Assembly (NCBI GenBank): GCA_025786725.1
Contig: JAHLTZ010000005.1
Coordinates: 372,001 to 436,000 of the forward strand
Origin: Syncephalis fuscata
Taxonomy: Eukaryota; Zoopagomycota; Zoopagomycetes; Zoopagales; Piptocephalidaceae
DNA length: 64,000 nt
Reading direction: 5' to 3'
Shown here: one piece after another, positions 1-10,893 of the stretch
How the letters are laid out: each line of letters opens with the position of its first letter
Numbering within the stretch: the first letter of the stretch is position 1
Translations under genes and position numbers: made by a program
Notes under the pieces: model-generated
Database searches by the model: none
Told to the model about the DNA's origin: nothing
The model's input: only the letters and a program-made list of their open reading frames with translations

Positions 1-50
1 CATACGAAGTCTGTGCTTCCCAAGCCTCCTGACAGGCTATCTTGTGTCAT
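1..50 (-). CDS. Partial 7TM-family protein (N-terminus only)
   Basis: The reverse strand opens with ATG followed by about 16 codons that match the start of the neighbouring gene at 719-1704 (shared pattern DSLSGGLGS then DFV). An in-frame TAG lies seven codons upstream, so this ATG is the likely start. The rest of the gene runs off the left edge. The promoter side (about 110-220) resembles the promoter side of the neighbour (about 1765-1860), so the two are tandem paralogues. Function is unknown. Confidence 0.6.
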   Translation of the reverse strand, partial: MTQDSLSGGLGSTDFV

Positions 51-718
51 GTTATTAATATATGAAAGCTAACTTTGAATAAGCAATTATGTATAGTATA
101 AATACAAACTAATAGAGGAAAAGCATTACAAGGCCATGGAAAGTGGCTACAAAGGATGGGCTGATGGGGGATGACATGATGCATAATTGGCATGCAAACA
201 GGTTTTAAATGAATTTACATTCTTTATATTAAGTAAAAGCGCCCGCAGACCAATGTTTAGTCTTTGGTTTAAAATATATGTGTTAGGCTTATAGTAAAAG
301 TAATCACAGGTTTAATTAAATGTAAGTTAGATATTGGTTGCTATTTGTCGCTAACCGAACTAGTTATAAATTTGTTTTACTCACTAATCTATATGCACAA
401 TAACCTCATATTGCTACTTATGTTTTCCCATTCTATATTAGCTTTAATGTATAATATTATCTTCTTGCAGAGTTGAAGCCACAGAAGTTCAAGATTGGCA
501 CAAAATATTTAAGAGTTACTCGGTGTTTGGAAGCTCGTATTTTGAGCCTGCGCTTAGTATTATAAAAATATTGTTCGTTGGTTTGACAATAAAATAAAAT
601 GCTTATAACGTTTTTGCTTATTTGCTTTTATATAAACAATTAATGTATTTCATTAAATAGCTATTCGTACATTTATTAATAGTTCGATAATTAAATTGAC
701 AAATAAAGATGTAACAAA
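51..718. other. Intergenic spacer between tandem 7TM paralogues
   Basis: No complete gene is visible. Positions 110-220 are the diverged promoter of the upstream paralogue. A short open stretch at about 471-580 on the plus strand follows a good acceptor (ttcttgcag) and reads about 35 codons. It has no recognisable partner exon and could be chance or a relic. Confidence 0.35.
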
Positions 719-1704
719 CTATTCATAAATATAAGTTGTAGTTATTCCAGTCACACCAAATCTATTACGAGTGGTTGTTTGATCCTCGATCGATACCTTG
801 GATGTTGTTGTTGGTTTATTACGCAGTTTTGTAGTCCCATATGATTGCGGCATCATATGTAAATTGTATATGTTGTTTACAAGTAATGTAGCTGTTATTA
901 TCCTATATTCCTCGCTTTAGTATTTTACACATAAAGTGTTTCAATTTTTACTTACCAATCAGCAACATACAGTAGGTCACTTGCTTCTTCGAGCATTCTG
1001 GTTGCACCTACAATAAAGCATATTATATTCGATGCAACCACTAATAGCATTGTAAGCGCGCCGTCTTTTGCCAGCTTTTTCCAGCAGTCCTCTTGGTATC
1101 GCTTATAATGACGATAGATCACCATACTAAATATTACAGAAAATATAACATTAAATGGGAGGTCGAGGGATAATCGAACATATGGAAGATATGCTGGATA
1201 CTTAAGATAACATCCATGCATTTCATTGTATCTAGGAGTTGATGAGTACCATACAGTAATTACGTATGCAGGGCCGGAACCACCAATCATTATAATGCCT
1301 AATATTAAAAACCACATTGGGCGATTACATGCAAGATAGGCACGTTCGAATAATACAGCATTTGTAATTGCTGATGAAATTGTCACTCCGGCTATTACAG
1401 CCCAGGCTAACGTGTTGCAAGATGCGATACCCAGTGCAATAGATGGAATACTAATAAATACCGACAGTAGTACGCCAACTAAATTCATAGCTAAGCAGCA
1501 CCATGGAGCGAGTTTACGAGAATAAGCAAATACTACATATCCAGCGCGATAAGTATTTCGTAGTAAAATAAACACCATTATTACACCAAATAATATTTGA
1601 TAATTGATTGCTAGATAGCGTCGCCTTAACGAATCTATTTCATCGCGTGCTTCCCATACAAAGTCTATGCTTCCCAAATCTCCTGACAAATCATTTTTTA
1701 TCAT
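719..1704 (-). CDS. Seven-transmembrane protein of a multicopy unknown family
   Basis: Two exons: 956-1704, then 719-902, about 310 residues. Exon 1 encodes seven hydrophobic segments separated by short loops, including a conserved NRP/NRS loop before TM4 and a long loop before TM5. It ends in ADW exactly at a GTAAGT donor. Exon 2 adds a polar tail rich in Thr, Ser and Asn, presumably cytoplasmic. The start is the ATG at 1704 because the partial paralogue at the left edge starts there and has an upstream stop. The intron position and downstream tail recur in the copies at 26-31 kb. The topology suggests a fungal GPCR-like receptor, but no known family motif was recognised. Function unknown. 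Confidence 0.7.
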
Positions 1705-2300
1705 GTTATTGATATAGAAACTAACTTTGAATAAAACAGTAATAAACAATATGGATATAGATTAATAGAAGGAAAACGTTACAAGGTTACCGAAAACTGC
1801 CATAAAGGACAAGCTATCAAAAATCTACATGTCGCGTGATTGATATGTAAACAGGTTTAGGCGCATGCATATTATACAGGACAAACAGAATGTTGAAGCC
1901 TAGTGCATAAAATTTGACGTACGATATACATGCAATTTTATGACAAAAGCATAATTATCAATCTGGCTATATTTAATAGCATCCATGCACCTGGAATAGA
2001 CAATTATTTTACTAAACATGGACTGGATAATAAATGATATCGCTTAGCAAATCATTATGCCATAGATACATCATTACCAACATTTTGCATAAGTTATAAG
2101 CAAAGTAAATCAAAACTTACCGATAATAAAACAAGAGATAAAAAATAAAAACTGTGAGTAGGATAGTACTAGACAAGCATGAAAATGATATATAATAGAG
2201 CGAATTACATTGTTAATAATAAAGTTGAGTAAAAGATACATGTGTTTCATATTTCTTATTTAAAATTATTTTTTTAAAATTATTTTTTAAGCTTTTCACT
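1705..2300. other. Divergent promoter region
   Basis: AT-rich DNA between the 7TM gene (minus) and the HAX1-like gene (plus). The stretch at about 1765-1860 is a diverged copy of 110-220. No RNA gene or further ORF is supported. Confidence 0.4.
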
Positions 2301-3020
2301 ATGGAATCTACGTTCAATGACCATAACAACGACGAATATGACTACCCGCCAGATGTCATTATTCGTGCCGTGCTACGGCGTCAGTTGTCAGACGTACAAA
2401 CTACGCTGGGCCCATATCTCCATGCAAAAGTCCATCAAATGAATCCTGCGCGATATTTTGAAACACTTTTCAGCGAACTGCCCTATGTTCTTGGTGGGTT
2501 TGCTTATCCTTGGCTTGACTGGAGGACGGGACGCCAGGATAGCCGCCATACAGCGACAGGTTCGACCAACAAAGAACTAACTAAGGGCGCGGATGATGCA
2601 TATTCAGCAATGGTAAGAAAATACACATATTCTTTTATTATCAAAAACTAATAAACTGGTCAACTAGTCTGCGTGGAAATCGATTCTAAATGAAGACGAT
2701 GAGCCGCAATCTCTTTACGATTTGTTTATTGATGAAATGGCTGAACGTAAACAAAATCAATTTCGTCGTTTCTCTCCTTGGTTTGATACCGAATTTGACG
2801 AACGAATTCCTAATAACGTGGATCCGAATGTAATAGAGAAAGATCCACCGTGTAGCATACGAATCACTAAAACACAGAATGCCGACGGCGTAAGTGATAA
2901 ATGGATACGAGTAGATGAGTTTTTAAATTTATTGATTAATAGATTATTGAAACGCGTGAAGAGATGCGCTGGGCGGATGGCCGCGAATATGTTACAGTAA
3001 CGCAAGACAGTAGTAAATAA
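2301..3020 (+). CDS. HAX1/Mpm1-like protein
   Basis: Three exons (2301-2612, 2668-2889, 2943-3020), 203 residues, joined in phase 0 at clean GT-AG introns of 55 and 53 nt. The N-terminal half has Tyr, Trp and Pro residues with an RYFETLF segment. A middle segment contains RRFSPWFDTEFDERIP. The C-terminus has the pattern SIRITKT...ADGIIETREE...DGREYVTVTQ. That alternating ITK-x-DG-x-ET / DG-x-E-x-TVT pattern is the C-terminal signature of HAX1 and fungal Mpm1-type mitochondrial proteins, which suggests a mitochondrial or anti-apoptotic adaptor-like role. Reading through the second intron gives a different tail that lacks this motif, which supports the splice. The family call rests on this motif alone. 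Confidence 0.55.
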
Positions 3021-3394
3021 ACAAAGTGTTTTTATTAAACTTATCACCACTATTATTATTATTCTTCATTATATCGTATACTGAATTTAAGTATTTTGGT
3101 CGCTGATATTACTCACTACCCTGGTCTATTTACAATAGAATGCATGTGCAGCTTACTCATATAAATAATGTCAGATGCAACTATTTAACCTCCAAATAAT
3201 ACTAAATAGGTAATAAATTGTTTATAAAACCAAAATTATAATAACGTTAGATGGCACATAGCATAATATGTAACCAACAGGTATGGCAATGCTGCTGCAG
3301 TTACTTGAAAATACAAAATGTAAAGTAAAATGAAAAAAAGTATTAATTAGAAATCAGCAACCGTCATTAAAAATGATCATAATAATATTAGCTT
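3021..3394. other. Intergenic, AT-rich
   Basis: The 3' flank of the HAX1-like gene and the 3' flank of the decayed TnpB/Fanzor-like element. Nothing else is recognised. Confidence 0.3.
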
Positions 3395-4190
3395 CTTCAA
3401 AATCAACCCGGTATAATATTACTTAATCGTAGACTATCAATAATATGTTTGAAATTCAAAGCAGCAGCCAAGTCACGATTCTACAATCTTGCACCCGTAA
3501 AAAGTTTCATGTTTTTTTACGTTTGATTTGTGCACCTACAAATAATCTAGATGTTAGAATAAAATATTTATTTTGTATTTAGTCTATAAATTATAGTATC
3601 TTAGAAGCCCATGGCACTTTACTTTTGGATGATTGTGACGCCGATACAAATGTGGATTATCAATTATTTTGAATGTTTCTAAACTTCAAGCTTGACAAGT
3701 GGGACAGGTTTAAAGCTGTTATACTCATCAATTAAAAGCACATTAAAACCACTCTTTTGAAGCATACGCTTCAAGCCAGCACCTTAAATAGGTTTTTTGA
3801 AAATTTACACGACTTGCAGACCAGTTACCAAATATTAAAGTAGCATTACTATCAAGCTTGGATTTAAGCTTATTGATAAGTTTTTGGTCAGCTTGCTGTC
3901 GCCTAATGTACGAAGATAGTTTTAGTTTCTGAACAAACAGTTTTGTTTGATAGGATCTATATTTGTTTGATAAGTGTAGTATGGTGCAGGATATCGGCTG
4001 GCAACAGCACAAACGGTGAGATATTCCTCAAAGTTAGATATATTAGCAGATCTGGTTTGACATTGAGACAATAATTTTTCTTTTCTTTAAACATCGCAAT
4101 ACTTTGCCTTTGATTCAATTCTGATTCTGCGATACTTCTTGTCCCGGTATCAAAATGTTTTTGATTTAAAGTGTATCTGTAGGCCATTGG
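3395..4190 (-). pseudogene. Decayed TnpB/Fanzor-like (OrfB zinc-ribbon) nuclease
   Basis: Fragments in all three reverse frames line up in the order expected for the TnpB-like zinc-ribbon proteins found in mobile elements of early-diverging fungi. In order: a YRYTLNQK segment near 4160; an Arg/Lys-rich segment ending RRQQADQKLINKLK near 3860; the signature LIFGNWSAS near 3820; GFNVLLIDEYNSFK near 3720; a remnant of the zinc ribbon (RHNHPKVKCHGLLR) near 3630; and the RuvC-III-like NRDLAAALNF near 3440. Stops and frame changes separate nearly every block, and several zinc-ribbon Cys are missing, so it cannot encode an active nuclease. Assignment to the Fanzor branch is inference; a domesticated TnpB-like relative is possible. 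Confidence 0.5.
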
Positions 4191-4389
4191 CTCTTGGATG
4201 GTGCTGAAGTTATAGTGTGCGTATGAGCAAAATAGCTTTATAAAAATACAACTATTTAACCATTGAATTACATTAAATAATCATCAAGTTGTAAAATGAT
4301 CTATTAGCTAATTTATTTGTGAAGGCAATATTGCTAATGAGATAGTGAAATAATACTAGGCAAAATCTATATTTAAGTTGTTTAACCTT

Positions 4390-6242
4390 TAACTGCTCCG
4401 TAATATGGAACATAAACGGCACGGTTCGATGGTGGTTCATTGAGCCTTGGATTGGGATCAATTACAATATACCCGGAATATGATCATATCTCATCCTTTT
4501 GTATATTTTTCGGCGTACTGATTTGTACAGTAATATCGATGATCTGATATGGCTGTAAATTGATAAATTCTAGAAGGGAGGCAGTTTCAGTTGTGTGTTG
4601 CCTTGATGATATATTGCTAGTAGGTCTTGATTTTGGAACTGGAGCATTTGGAATACGTGAAAAGCTATACGATAGCGATGTAGCAGATAAAGATGAAATT
4701 TTGATAGCTACATTTACTACTTTAGCATAACTATATCCTATATTAATTGAAGATGGCTCAACACGAGTGTTCTCAGCGCCTATTATTTTGTTAAGATTGA
4801 TCATGCTGGCCACCTTGATATTTTACAGAAATGTAGGAACTTAAATTGCTGTTTTTAATCGGAATTGCATTGTTTTTTTAGTATAGTCTTGATAGATCTA
4901 ACGTCGATCGAATCATATTGATCAAGTTCAACTATCAATGCCGCTGCACCAGCAACGTGGGTAACAGCAGCTGATATATCGCTAAAATGAGATTTGTTTC
5001 ATTGTTTATAAATGGTAGTAGTGTAAACTTTGTGACTTGGTGCTAAAATGTCAGGATAGTGAGGCGGTATGGATGGCTTGTTTTGCGATCCAGTTGTAGC
5101 GACAGTAATATTGCCATCTGTAATATAGCCATACTTTTCTTTAAAAGCGTATTTATATCCACGTCCATTCATGCAAACTTTTTTAAAAATAAAACATTTT
5201 TTTTGCTAATACTAAATAAAGGTATGCCACATTCAATTTTCGTTTCCTTTTTTTAAATACCATCTACAATGATAAACCCAGTTATTTCTGCTGATTTAGC
5301 AAGCTGTAGCATGGCCTCTATCTCCGGTTTTATGCCAAACAAGTGCAATACCACCTTTGTTAAGCCTGTTAAAGTGCTCATTCAAGGTGCCTATAAAATT
5401 ATTAGGAATAATAGCCATTTCATTATCAAAGTTATATTTCATATTTGAACATGAAGATATAAACTTAATGCGACGACCAGTTGTTTTTTCTTCAAACCAA
5501 TGCGATAAATGATAATCTTGTCTGGCACCACCAACGCTTAATACAGGTAGTCCTTTGTACGAAAATTGTTTCTGCTTTATGAAATCATTAGCTGATGCTG
5601 CAACAATCATAATCACGCCTTGTCTCGCGGCAATTTTTATTTCTTGTCTTAGTTGAGTGCTGGCTTCGTCTACAATGGCAATTTCCGGCAATACAATAAT
5701 TTTCATTTGATCCTCATGTACTGTGGTTTTTATAGCCTGCAATACTATTGAGGCTGAAGCTGGACCTGTGCAACCAAACACACAATAGGTGCCAAGTGTC
5801 GCCTCGGGTGCAACTCCAGTAAAATAATTGGCTTTTGCAACAGCGATCCCAGCCAAACCTACACTGCGTCTATTGCATTCAGATGAATCTTTGGTTTGGC
5901 TACAATCAACATTCACAAATTTGCGATCATAGACATAATTTCCTTCAAATATATTAATTTTAAAATTAATTCCACCATCAATAATTCCAAGTTTCACGCC
6001 TTTTCCTTTGAAGCCCGTGTCGTGAAGTGCTTTAATACCGGTGGGTACATAGTAAGGTGTTACATAAACTGGCTTTTCAGTGATTTTAGAACCAATGTAG
6101 GGACGGTTGTAACTAGGTATTGTGTAAAATTATCTTTATATGTTTTGGCACTGTCTACAGCAAAATGTTGTGTTAAACAAAATAGTAACAGCGTGACAAT
6201 AGCCAGTTTTTGTGCTTGTATTATCATCATAGTAATAACCAA
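4390..6242 (-). pseudogene. Decayed secreted subtilisin-like (S8) protease
   Basis: A signal peptide starts at 6242 (hydrophobic stretch ending AVDSA). A propeptide-like region follows, then catalytic blocks. The Asp block KLGIIDGGINF is at about 5990. The His block has become CNRRSVGLAGI near 5860, where GHGTHVAGI is expected, so the catalytic His is gone. The oxyanion Asn region VAASAND is near 5600. PDILAPSHKVYTT and the Ser block DISAAVTHVAGAAAL lie between 5030 and 4930. A subtilase C-terminal beta domain follows (NLNKIIGAENTRVEPSSI near 4790; YSGYIVIDPNP and VYVPYYGAVKG near 4480-4400). Frame changes occur near 6130, 5280 and 4850, and an in-frame TGA lies near 4490. Loss of His together with multiple breaks supports a pseudogene. 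Confidence 0.75.
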
Positions 6243-7082
6243 CTGCTGTATTGAAAATAATTATATAATCTAACTGTATAAAAAGTGGCGATAAAGCAAG
6301 TAAAGAATGAGACAACGCATATGAAGTGAAAATATTTTGAATAAATACTTGCAGCTACTTTCAGATTCGATGGCACCATAAAAGAATATTGACATGCTTT
6401 AAATGCCATTTTAGATTATCAAACAAAATATCTAAGAATGTGTCAATAATAGTACTAACAGTAATGTGGCAATTGAATAGAAGTCATTAGTAATTTGATT
6501 TTTACTTGTTTAAATTCTCCATTCTAATAACTATCATGTGCTGTTAGTTTTTCTTTGGCAAACTACCACGCTATATATACATTCCTTTGGCGGAATCGAC
6601 TGAACGTGACATTATACACCAATGTACATTTATAGTTCGGTAGTTGTTTAATAGTTTAAATAAATTAAAATCAAACTATAGCCTGAGCTATAAAATAAAT
6701 AATGCGATTGTAGTTGTATCGAATCTAACTAAGTATAGTGTACCAATAGTTGCAAAAAAAAGTTATTTTTATTTGGTTAATAAAAAGAACGAATTAATAC
6801 GAGAGTGCACTATTATGGTGGATATAATAGCCAGCATGAATAAGGAAATGTATCGTGAATGAATTATTAGTTCAAAGGCTCAACGGCCTTTGGAGATAGG
6901 TTACACAACTGGCATGGAATCATTATAAATACGCGTTAAAATTGATTACTTTTGAAAAACATTGCTTTTCAAATTTGATAGTGTTTTATTGCTGTTTGAT
7001 CAAATCTTATCACGACAACATTTCATTTTATTATTTTCTAATTTCCTTTTGTGAATGAATTTTGCAGTTTTTTTATATTTCC
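6243..7082. other. Intergenic, AT-rich
   Basis: Contains only short open stretches. The longest, 6644-6862 plus (72 codons), has no recognisable motif and biased AT-rich codon use, so it is not called as a gene. A pyrimidine-rich tract ending tttgcag at about 7065-7068 just before the next start may be a 5' UTR acceptor. Confidence 0.3.
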
Positions 7083-10000
7083 ATGGAAGGAAGTGAAGGA
7101 TCCAAAAAACGTTCCAATAAGCAATATGTAAAAGACAATGGTCTAGTATTAAATACTGACGACTTGCCTACTACAAAACGTTCACGAAAAACAGAACAAC
7201 ACGCAACCTCTGCTAGCTCTTGTGATCGTGATACTAGTCGATTGACGGAACTGCACCGTATATCCAAAGAACTGACAAATTTATTAAATAATAATACGGC
7301 TCGTTCACTAGAATGCTTTAAGCAGATTCGCATTATCCTAGAATCATTGGCCCGCCGGCCTTCTTTGGCGGCACATACAGTTCAAGGATTGCAAGTATGC
7401 ACTGCGGCCAGCGAGGAATTATCTCGTGCCCTAAACACTGCCTTGAACACTTTTAATGCAGATTATTTGGAATGGACATGCAAATTGATATGTTACATAG
7501 TAGAGACGGCCAAAGCCACGCATAAAAACCCCTTTCATGTTCACTTTGTCAATTCTTTTTTATGCAGTGAAACACTTTATCGCATAATTCACATCGGCGA
7601 ATCAACTTCAAAAACACAAAAGTACTACGCGTTAAGATTCATTAATGTAGCATGGCCGGCCATTGAACAATTGAATGTGCCATCTTTATATAACACGCTA
7701 TTGAATAATACCATCCAGATAGCTGCAACTCTACCATATTCGCCAAATGACGTCACTAACGTGGATAAAGTATGGACTCAAGCCTCAACTATATTATTAC
7801 AGCTTTTGCGCGCACCAACCCTTAAAAATACTATTATTCCAACTACAGAACAAAATTTTACATTATATATGACCTGGCAAAAGATATTAGACGATATGAG
7901 CAACAAAAAATCAACCAATGATGCAATTTGGCCATCAATTGCAATTTGTTCAGCATCTGCAATGCTCTTACGCATTATAACAGCCATTGCTAATACATCA
8001 AAAATGCGATTTGACGAATTAAACCGCTTAGACTGGATTTCCAATGTATTAAAATGGTGGCGATTAATTCATAAGCGCTTTCCATCCGACAATTATTCAT
8101 CAACTTTTCGTACTGAACAGATCAAATTGGTTAAATTCTTTGTACTTCCATTGTCCGTATGGAAGTTTTACCACCCCTCAAGCAATGAGGAAGTAGCATT
8201 AGGTAGTATCGATCGTACAGAATTTGTCTATTTATTACTGTACTCTATTCAGCTTGCTGCATCTATTTGCTTAAATTCAATAGCGTCACTAAACATGAAT
8301 ACTATTGAAGAAAATAGAAATGTTCAATCCATGGACTTGGACTCCAATGCTTGTTCGGTGCTTATATCGCTTTTGGGCAATGTTGGACAGTTGAGCGGTA
8401 TTGCAAGAACCAGCGATATTTCTAATCAATGCGCTTTTGTTTTATCATCAATCGACAAAATACTTGGTCACTTGCTTGACAAGGATTGTATTAAAGGTGA
8501 CGGTCGATTATCAGAGTTAAACGATGCTCTATTAGCTGCTGCCGGTCAAATTATTACGCAAGGATCACACGAATGTACGACGAATATTATTAAAAATAGC
8601 TGTGCTGCTCGAGATATTATTCAACGTTCAATGAAGCGGCTACATTTATTACTATCACAACCAGCGGTGCAACAACCATCGGATGACTGGATTTGCCAGC
8701 TATGTTTTTATGGTTTACGCGAAGATGTAAACTTTGTTACAAACCATGGCTTATTAGAACTGCCGTTAATGGGTATTTCAGAGCTAAGTTATGGCACATC
8801 CATAGCTAGTCATACAGTTTTGACACTAGCTCGATTTGTAGCATTATTGGGCGAAAAAACGCTATTACGGGCTGAGCAAACCCGTATGCTTATTGCTAAC
8901 ATAGTAATATCGGCTAGTCAATTGGAGAAGGAGGCACAAACTGCAACACCACCTTTATTTGATTTTCGTACTCACATACCATATCAAATACTTGTCAATA
9001 TACTAACAGCATTACTAAAACAAACACGCGATCCAGATTGGTGTAAGCAACTTTGTTTTTTTAAAAGCAAGTCGGAATATATTACAAATACACAACTTCG
9101 ATCAACATATGAAGTTGAGGTAAATAGAATGTGTCGTTGGGTGAACGGTCATCATTTACTAGATACATCTGCAAACAACAACAACAATAATAATAATAAT
9201 AATAATAATGAGAAAAATAATACTTTATCCATATTATCACTATTTATATGGCTATCTTGTCACTGGCTATCCGAACTATCTTATTATAAAGATAACCATT
9301 CACATTATACACTATGCCAAAGTATAGAGCGTATACAAGAACTAGCACTATCAGCGTTAGTTGGCTGGATAAACAACAAGTATTCGCGAGATATGCTTGC
9401 AATGCAACCTCAGCATTTTTATGATTTATGTAGTATAGTTACGTCTCAGTTGCAATTGGATAAAAAAGCAAGTTGGATTCCAGTGCTACAACAGTTATTT
9501 CATAAATTTCTACGAAATACACGATACATTGATTTAATGTTAAATCATAATTTATTTCTACGGTCGTTGCAAGGCATATTGCTACCGTTAGGAAATGAAA
9601 AAATAACCGGTATAGAATTGTTACAACATCAGCAGTTATTGTTAAAGTTTCATCGTTGTACTGCATATCTAATGCTTCAACAACGTAAAGAAGTATCAGC
9701 TATTATTGCACTCGTCATCTACACACCACCTATTAAGTGGGGTTCTGTTTTATTAACTCCCTACACTAATAATGACAAAAAGACACCGCTAGGTTTAATG
9801 TTGGAGCTTTTAATGCTTACAGCACACCATGGCCAGAATGATGAACGAGTATTGGCTCGATTGGTATTTCAATGGTTAGGCGCGCTACTTGCAATAGTTT
9901 TACCAATCGAACCAGTACAACAACAGCCCAATCATAAACAAGATGTTTATACAAAATATCGCAATCATCGTCTTAGTAATTATAATGCATTCGACGCAAC

Positions 10001-10724
10001 AACAACAACAACAGTTCTAGATGATACGTCTGCCAACTGTGTATTGCTCGTAGCCGGTGACGATCATATTGCTATTCCGATTGATCGTCGTAAACTTGCT
10101 AATGCCAGTGATTACTTTACCGTGCTACTTGAAAGTGATTTTGCCGAAGCTTACCAACAGCAAATCGATTGGTCACACGTATCGGTAGCAGCGACAAAAA
10201 CACTTGTCCAATTTGTACAGGCCATTTACGACAATAGCTCCTTGGACGACGTACTCGATCGTACCTTTGACCAACCGGGGGACGCGACCACTTTACTGCA
10301 AACAATGTCACTTGCTCACCAAGTCGATCTTTTAGTGCTAGAGTATGCGTGTGGCGACACATTAAATACAATGATTTTTAGTGATCACTATGAAGACGTG
10401 GCACTGGCAGTGGCCAATTTCGCGGCTGATCATCGACATTTTGATCAATTACCTCGTTGGCATCCCTGGCATGCTATTCGCGACCATGCCTTTAGATATT
10501 TGTGGTTAAATACACCACGTGATGAGCTTCCTATCATATTACATCATTGGTGTGGACTCGATACCACAAACGATACTACTAGTTACGATGAAGAAACAAT
10601 AGAAGAACATTTGGTCTATTTAAGTGGACATATAAAGCGGTTTGTACAAGAAGGTGCCATAGCTGCGGCAGGACCAGCTAGATTAATTAGCGTGGAAGAT
10701 GAAGAGATGGAAGATGATTATTGA
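7083..10724 (+). CDS. Large ARM-like repeat protein with C-terminal BTB domain
   Basis: Intronless, about 1213 residues from the ATG at 7083, which sits in a good context (tttccATGG). An upstream in-frame ATG at 7062 would add seven residues. The first 30-60 residues are basic with a nuclear-localisation-like KRSRK. A long alpha-helical, Leu-rich body resembles armadillo/HEAT repeats. A run of 12 Asn (codons AAC/AAT, 9174-9209) interrupts it at about residues 698-709. Near residue 985 a BTB/POZ-like domain begins (VLLVAGDDHIAIPIDRRKLANAS...YFTVLLESDF). The acidic C-terminus ends EDEEMEDDY. ARM plus BTB is the arrangement of ARMC5-type CUL3 adaptors, so a substrate adaptor role is a reasonable inference. 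An orthologue is not identified. Confidence 0.7.
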   Translation: MEGSEGSKKRSNKQYVKDNGLVLNTDDLPTTKRSRKTEQHATSASSCDRDTSRLTELHRISKELTNLLNNNTARSLECFKQIRIILESLARRPSLAAHTVQGLQVCTAASEELSRALNTALNTFNADYLEWTCKLICYIVETAKATHKNPFHVHFVNSFLCSETLYRIIHIGESTSKTQKYYALRFINVAWPAIEQLNVPSLYNTLLNNTIQIAATLPYSPNDVTNVDKVWTQASTILLQLLRAPTLKNTIIPTTEQNFTLYMTWQKILDDMSNKKSTNDAIWPSIAICSASAMLLRIITAIANTSKMRFDELNRLDWISNVLKWWRLIHKRFPSDNYSSTFRTEQIKLVKFFVLPLSVWKFYHPSSNEEVALGSIDRTEFVYLLLYSIQLAASICLNSIASLNMNTIEENRNVQSMDLDSNACSVLISLLGNVGQLSGIARTSDISNQCAFVLSSIDKILGHLLDKDCIKGDGRLSELNDALLAAAGQIITQGSHECTTNIIKNSCAARDIIQRSMKRLHLLLSQPAVQQPSDDWICQLCFYGLREDVNFVTNHGLLELPLMGISELSYGTSIASHTVLTLARFVALLGEKTLLRAEQTRMLIANIVISASQLEKEAQTATPPLFDFRTHIPYQILVNILTALLKQTRDPDWCKQLCFFKSKSEYITNTQLRSTYEVEVNRMCRWVNGHHLLDTSANNNNNNNNNNNNEKNNTLSILSLFIWLSCHWLSELSYYKDNHSHYTLCQSIERIQELALSALVGWINNKYSRDMLAMQPQHFYDLCSIVTSQLQLDKKASWIPVLQQLFHKFLRNTRYIDLMLNHNLFLRSLQGILLPLGNEKITGIELLQHQQLLLKFHRCTAYLMLQQRKEVSAIIALVIYTPPIKWGSVLLTPYTNNDKKTPLGLMLELLMLTAHHGQNDERVLARLVFQWLGALLAIVLPIEPVQQQPNHKQDVYTKYRNHRLSNYNAFDATTTTTVLDDTSANCVLLVAGDDHIAIPIDRRKLANASDYFTVLLESDFAEAYQQQIDWSHVSVAATKTLVQFVQAIYDNSSLDDVLDRTFDQPGDATTLLQTMSLAHQVDLLVLEYACGDTLNTMIFSDHYEDVALAVANFAADHRHFDQLPRWHPWHAIRDHAFRYLWLNTPRDELPIILHHWCGLDTTNDTTSYDEETIEEHLVYLSGHIKRFVQEGAIAAAGPARLISVEDEEMEDDY
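9174..9209 (+). repeat. AAC/AAT trinucleotide run encoding poly-Asn
   Basis: Four AAC followed by eight AAT codons encode 12 consecutive Asn inside the ARM-BTB gene. The uninterrupted AAT part is a likely length-variable microsatellite. Confidence 0.85.
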
Positions 10725-10893
10725 ATTAAATAAAGTTGCTATTCATACAACTGCATCAATCCTTTAAACGATGTAAAGACATTGATTTGTCTACATTAGC
10801 AATATTACTATTTTATTAATCGTACATTATATAATACTGCATACTATTTCATTGCACTGCTATTACTAATGACTAATGACTACATTTAATTTA

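Noticed and set aside
6644-6862. 72-codon ORF before the BTB gene
   Set aside because: AT-driven Asn/Lys/Ile composition, no motif, no signal of splicing to neighbours.
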